DNA of 6,572 bases from an uncultured Ruminococcus sp. GTDB lineage: Bacteria > Bacillota_A > Clostridia > Oscillospirales > Ruminococcaceae. The position numbers were made by a program, and so were the translations under genes. The notes below the pieces were generated by a model. The model saw only the letters and a list, made by a program, of their open reading frames with translations, made no database searches and had not been told where the DNA came from. The stretch spans positions 1 through 6,572 of the forward strand of contig CAMOXW010000017.1 in assembly GCA_946629405.1 (NCBI GenBank), given 5' to 3'. Every line of letters begins with the position of its first letter. Position 1 is the stretch's first letter. Shown here piece after piece: positions 5,375 to 6,572 of this stretch.

Positions 5375-6572
5375 ATGAAAAAGTTTATCTCTGCAGTCAC
5401 TTCAATGGCAATGGCTGCAACAATGGCAAGCGTAGCTGCTCCGGTATCAAATGCTGCTGACGCTACAAAGACACTTACAATTGCGTCTTATGCACAGTCC
5501 GGTTCTGAGTACGCTACTCAGGGCAGCAACATAACTATTTCTAAGGATGCTATCTCTGCTGGTGCTGTTAAGGTTCCCTGCGCTGTTTATCTCTCAGAGG
5601 ATACTGCTGACCTCCAGACTATTGCTATCCCGATCACAATCAACTCAGACCAGGCTGATGTTGCTAACGTAACATTCGATCTTTCTGACCCTGCAAAGCC
5701 TTACTTCGATACAAACCAGTCTATCACAACAGCTAAGGGCGAGGCTATCTCTACCAAGAATGCTGTAGTATTCGCTGCTGGTCTTGACGATATGGATGAC
5801 TATGCTCCTACAGGTATATTCAACCTCACAGTTGATTCTAAGCAGGCTGCTGCTGGTGCAGACAACTACTACATCGGCTTCGGCCAGACATTCCCGAGAG
5901 GATATTCATGGACAGGTGCTAAGTCTGACGATTACCCTGTATTCGTATTCGATGTAAACTTCCCGCAGAATACTGCTGCCGGCACATACAAGGTACAGTT
6001 CTGTAACTACATCAAGGACGACAAGGGCAACCCTGCTCTCCTTCTTGAGACAGAGTCAGCAAGATATGCTAATATCGGCGATTACTCCAACCTCGCTCTC
6101 AATGAGCTCACGATCACTGTTGAGGGAGAAAGCGATCCCGGCACAACAACTTCTACAACAACAACAACTACTACAACTACAACTTCTACAGTTACAACTT
6201 CCAAGAACGACGATCCCGTTGACGGCGATATCGTTCTCGACTTCGGCGAGTACAAAGCTAATGCCGGCGATAAGGTAGCAGTAAGCGTACTCCTCAAGTC
6301 CGGTGCTGAGAAGACTGTTGGTTCTTACGACGTTAAGTTCAAGATCGACAGCCCGCTCGCTATCACAGCTTACGGTTCATCTTCTGCTGCATACGGCGGA
6401 GCTGGCATTGAGACCAATAAGGAAACAATGCAGGCAAGCTTCATCTGCCTCGACCAGAACAGCGATCCTGTTGCTGGTGAAGCAGGCGGCGTAGTATTCA
6501 AGTTCAACGTTCAGGTTCCCGCTGATTGTCCGGACGGCGTTTACAACGTTGGTTTCGAGAACTGCGAGATCT
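5375..6572 (+). CDS. scaA: ScaA-like scaffoldin, N-terminal part
   Basis: A secreted structural protein of the cellulosome, running off the right edge; 399 codons are visible with no stop. A signal peptide (MKKFISAV..., cleavage near VSNA27) is followed by an N-terminal domain (about 33-252), then a Thr-rich linker (257-276, including ten consecutive Thr at 261-270). A cohesin begins near D285: DIVLDFGEYKANAGDKVAVSVLL, then SYDVKFKI (317-324) and VVFKFNVQVPADCPDGVYNVGF (373-394). The N-terminal domain ends with a cohesin-like strand pattern (VFVFDVNFP at 189-197, then GTYKVQF at 203-209), so it may be a diverged cohesin fold. ATG 5375 has AAGGA 10 nt upstream. Known R. flavefaciens ScaA proteins follow scaC and have an N-terminal domain, cohesins and a C-terminal dockerin that binds ScaB. 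The last modules are not visible, so another scaffoldin such as ScaB cannot be excluded. Rich GCT/TCT codon use suggests high expression. Confidence 0.8.
   Translation, partial: MKKFISAVTSMAMAATMASVAAPVSNAADATKTLTIASYAQSGSEYATQGSNITISKDAISAGAVKVPCAVYLSEDTADLQTIAIPITINSDQADVANVTFDLSDPAKPYFDTNQSITTAKGEAISTKNAVVFAAGLDDMDDYAPTGIFNLTVDSKQAAAGADNYYIGFGQTFPRGYSWTGAKSDDYPVFVFDVNFPQNTAAGTYKVQFCNYIKDDKGNPALLLETESARYANIGDYSNLALNELTITVEGESDPGTTTSTTTTTTTTTTSTVTTSKNDDPVDGDIVLDFGEYKANAGDKVAVSVLLKSGAEKTVGSYDVKFKIDSPLAITAYGSSSAAYGGAGIETNKETMQASFICLDQNSDPVAGEAGGVVFKFNVQVPADCPDGVYNVGFENCEI
6143..6202 (+). repeat. ACA/ACT microsatellite coding the Thr linker
   Basis: About twenty codons are almost all ACA or ACT, with a few TCT/TCC and one GTT. 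They encode the Thr/Ser linker between the N-terminal domain and the first cohesin. Such linkers are flexible and often glycosylated in cellulosomal proteins. The 3-nt unit means slippage would change linker length without breaking the frame. Confidence 0.85.

Overview
The window looks like the chromosome of a rumen or gut Ruminococcus (Firmicutes, Oscillospirales), most likely R. flavefaciens or a close relative. The main reason is two adjacent cellulosome genes at the right end: a small secreted cohesin+dockerin protein resembling ScaC, followed by a scaffoldin with a Thr-rich linker and a cohesin, in the place expected for ScaA. The R. flavefaciens sca cluster has the published order scaC-scaA-scaB-cttA-scaE. 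A GTP-type PEP carboxykinase at the left end also fits a succinate-forming fibre degrader. Taxonomy is inferred from these families, not from a database search.

Layout. Positions 1-653 (minus strand) hold the N-terminal third of pckG, whose promoter (724-752, minus) matches the sigma-A consensus exactly. A divergent intergenic region follows. From 865 on the plus strand, an extended -10 promoter drives a GtrA-type membrane protein (940-1437), which overlaps by 8 nt a tRNA-dihydrouridine synthase of the DusB type (1430-2449). A second strong promoter (2599-2627) drives a lipoprotein of the CapA metallophosphatase-like family (2683-3963).

Positions 3964-4449 contain no convincing gene. They hold a terminator-like hairpin, a good promoter (4092-4120), and then a leader of about 320 nt rich in inverted repeats. 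The leader ends in a 12-bp hairpin just upstream of the scaC Shine-Dalgarno. This leader is the best candidate in the window for something undescribed: a cis-acting RNA controlling cellulosome assembly genes.

The scaC-like gene (4450-5274) and the scaA-like gene (5375 to beyond 6572) are separated by 100 nt with no clear promoter or terminator, so they are probably co-transcribed. In the established R. flavefaciens model, ScaA carries enzymes and adaptors on its cohesins, and ScaC plugs into ScaA through its dockerin while offering a cohesin of different specificity. The N-terminal domain of the scaA-like protein appears to be a diverged cohesin-like fold.
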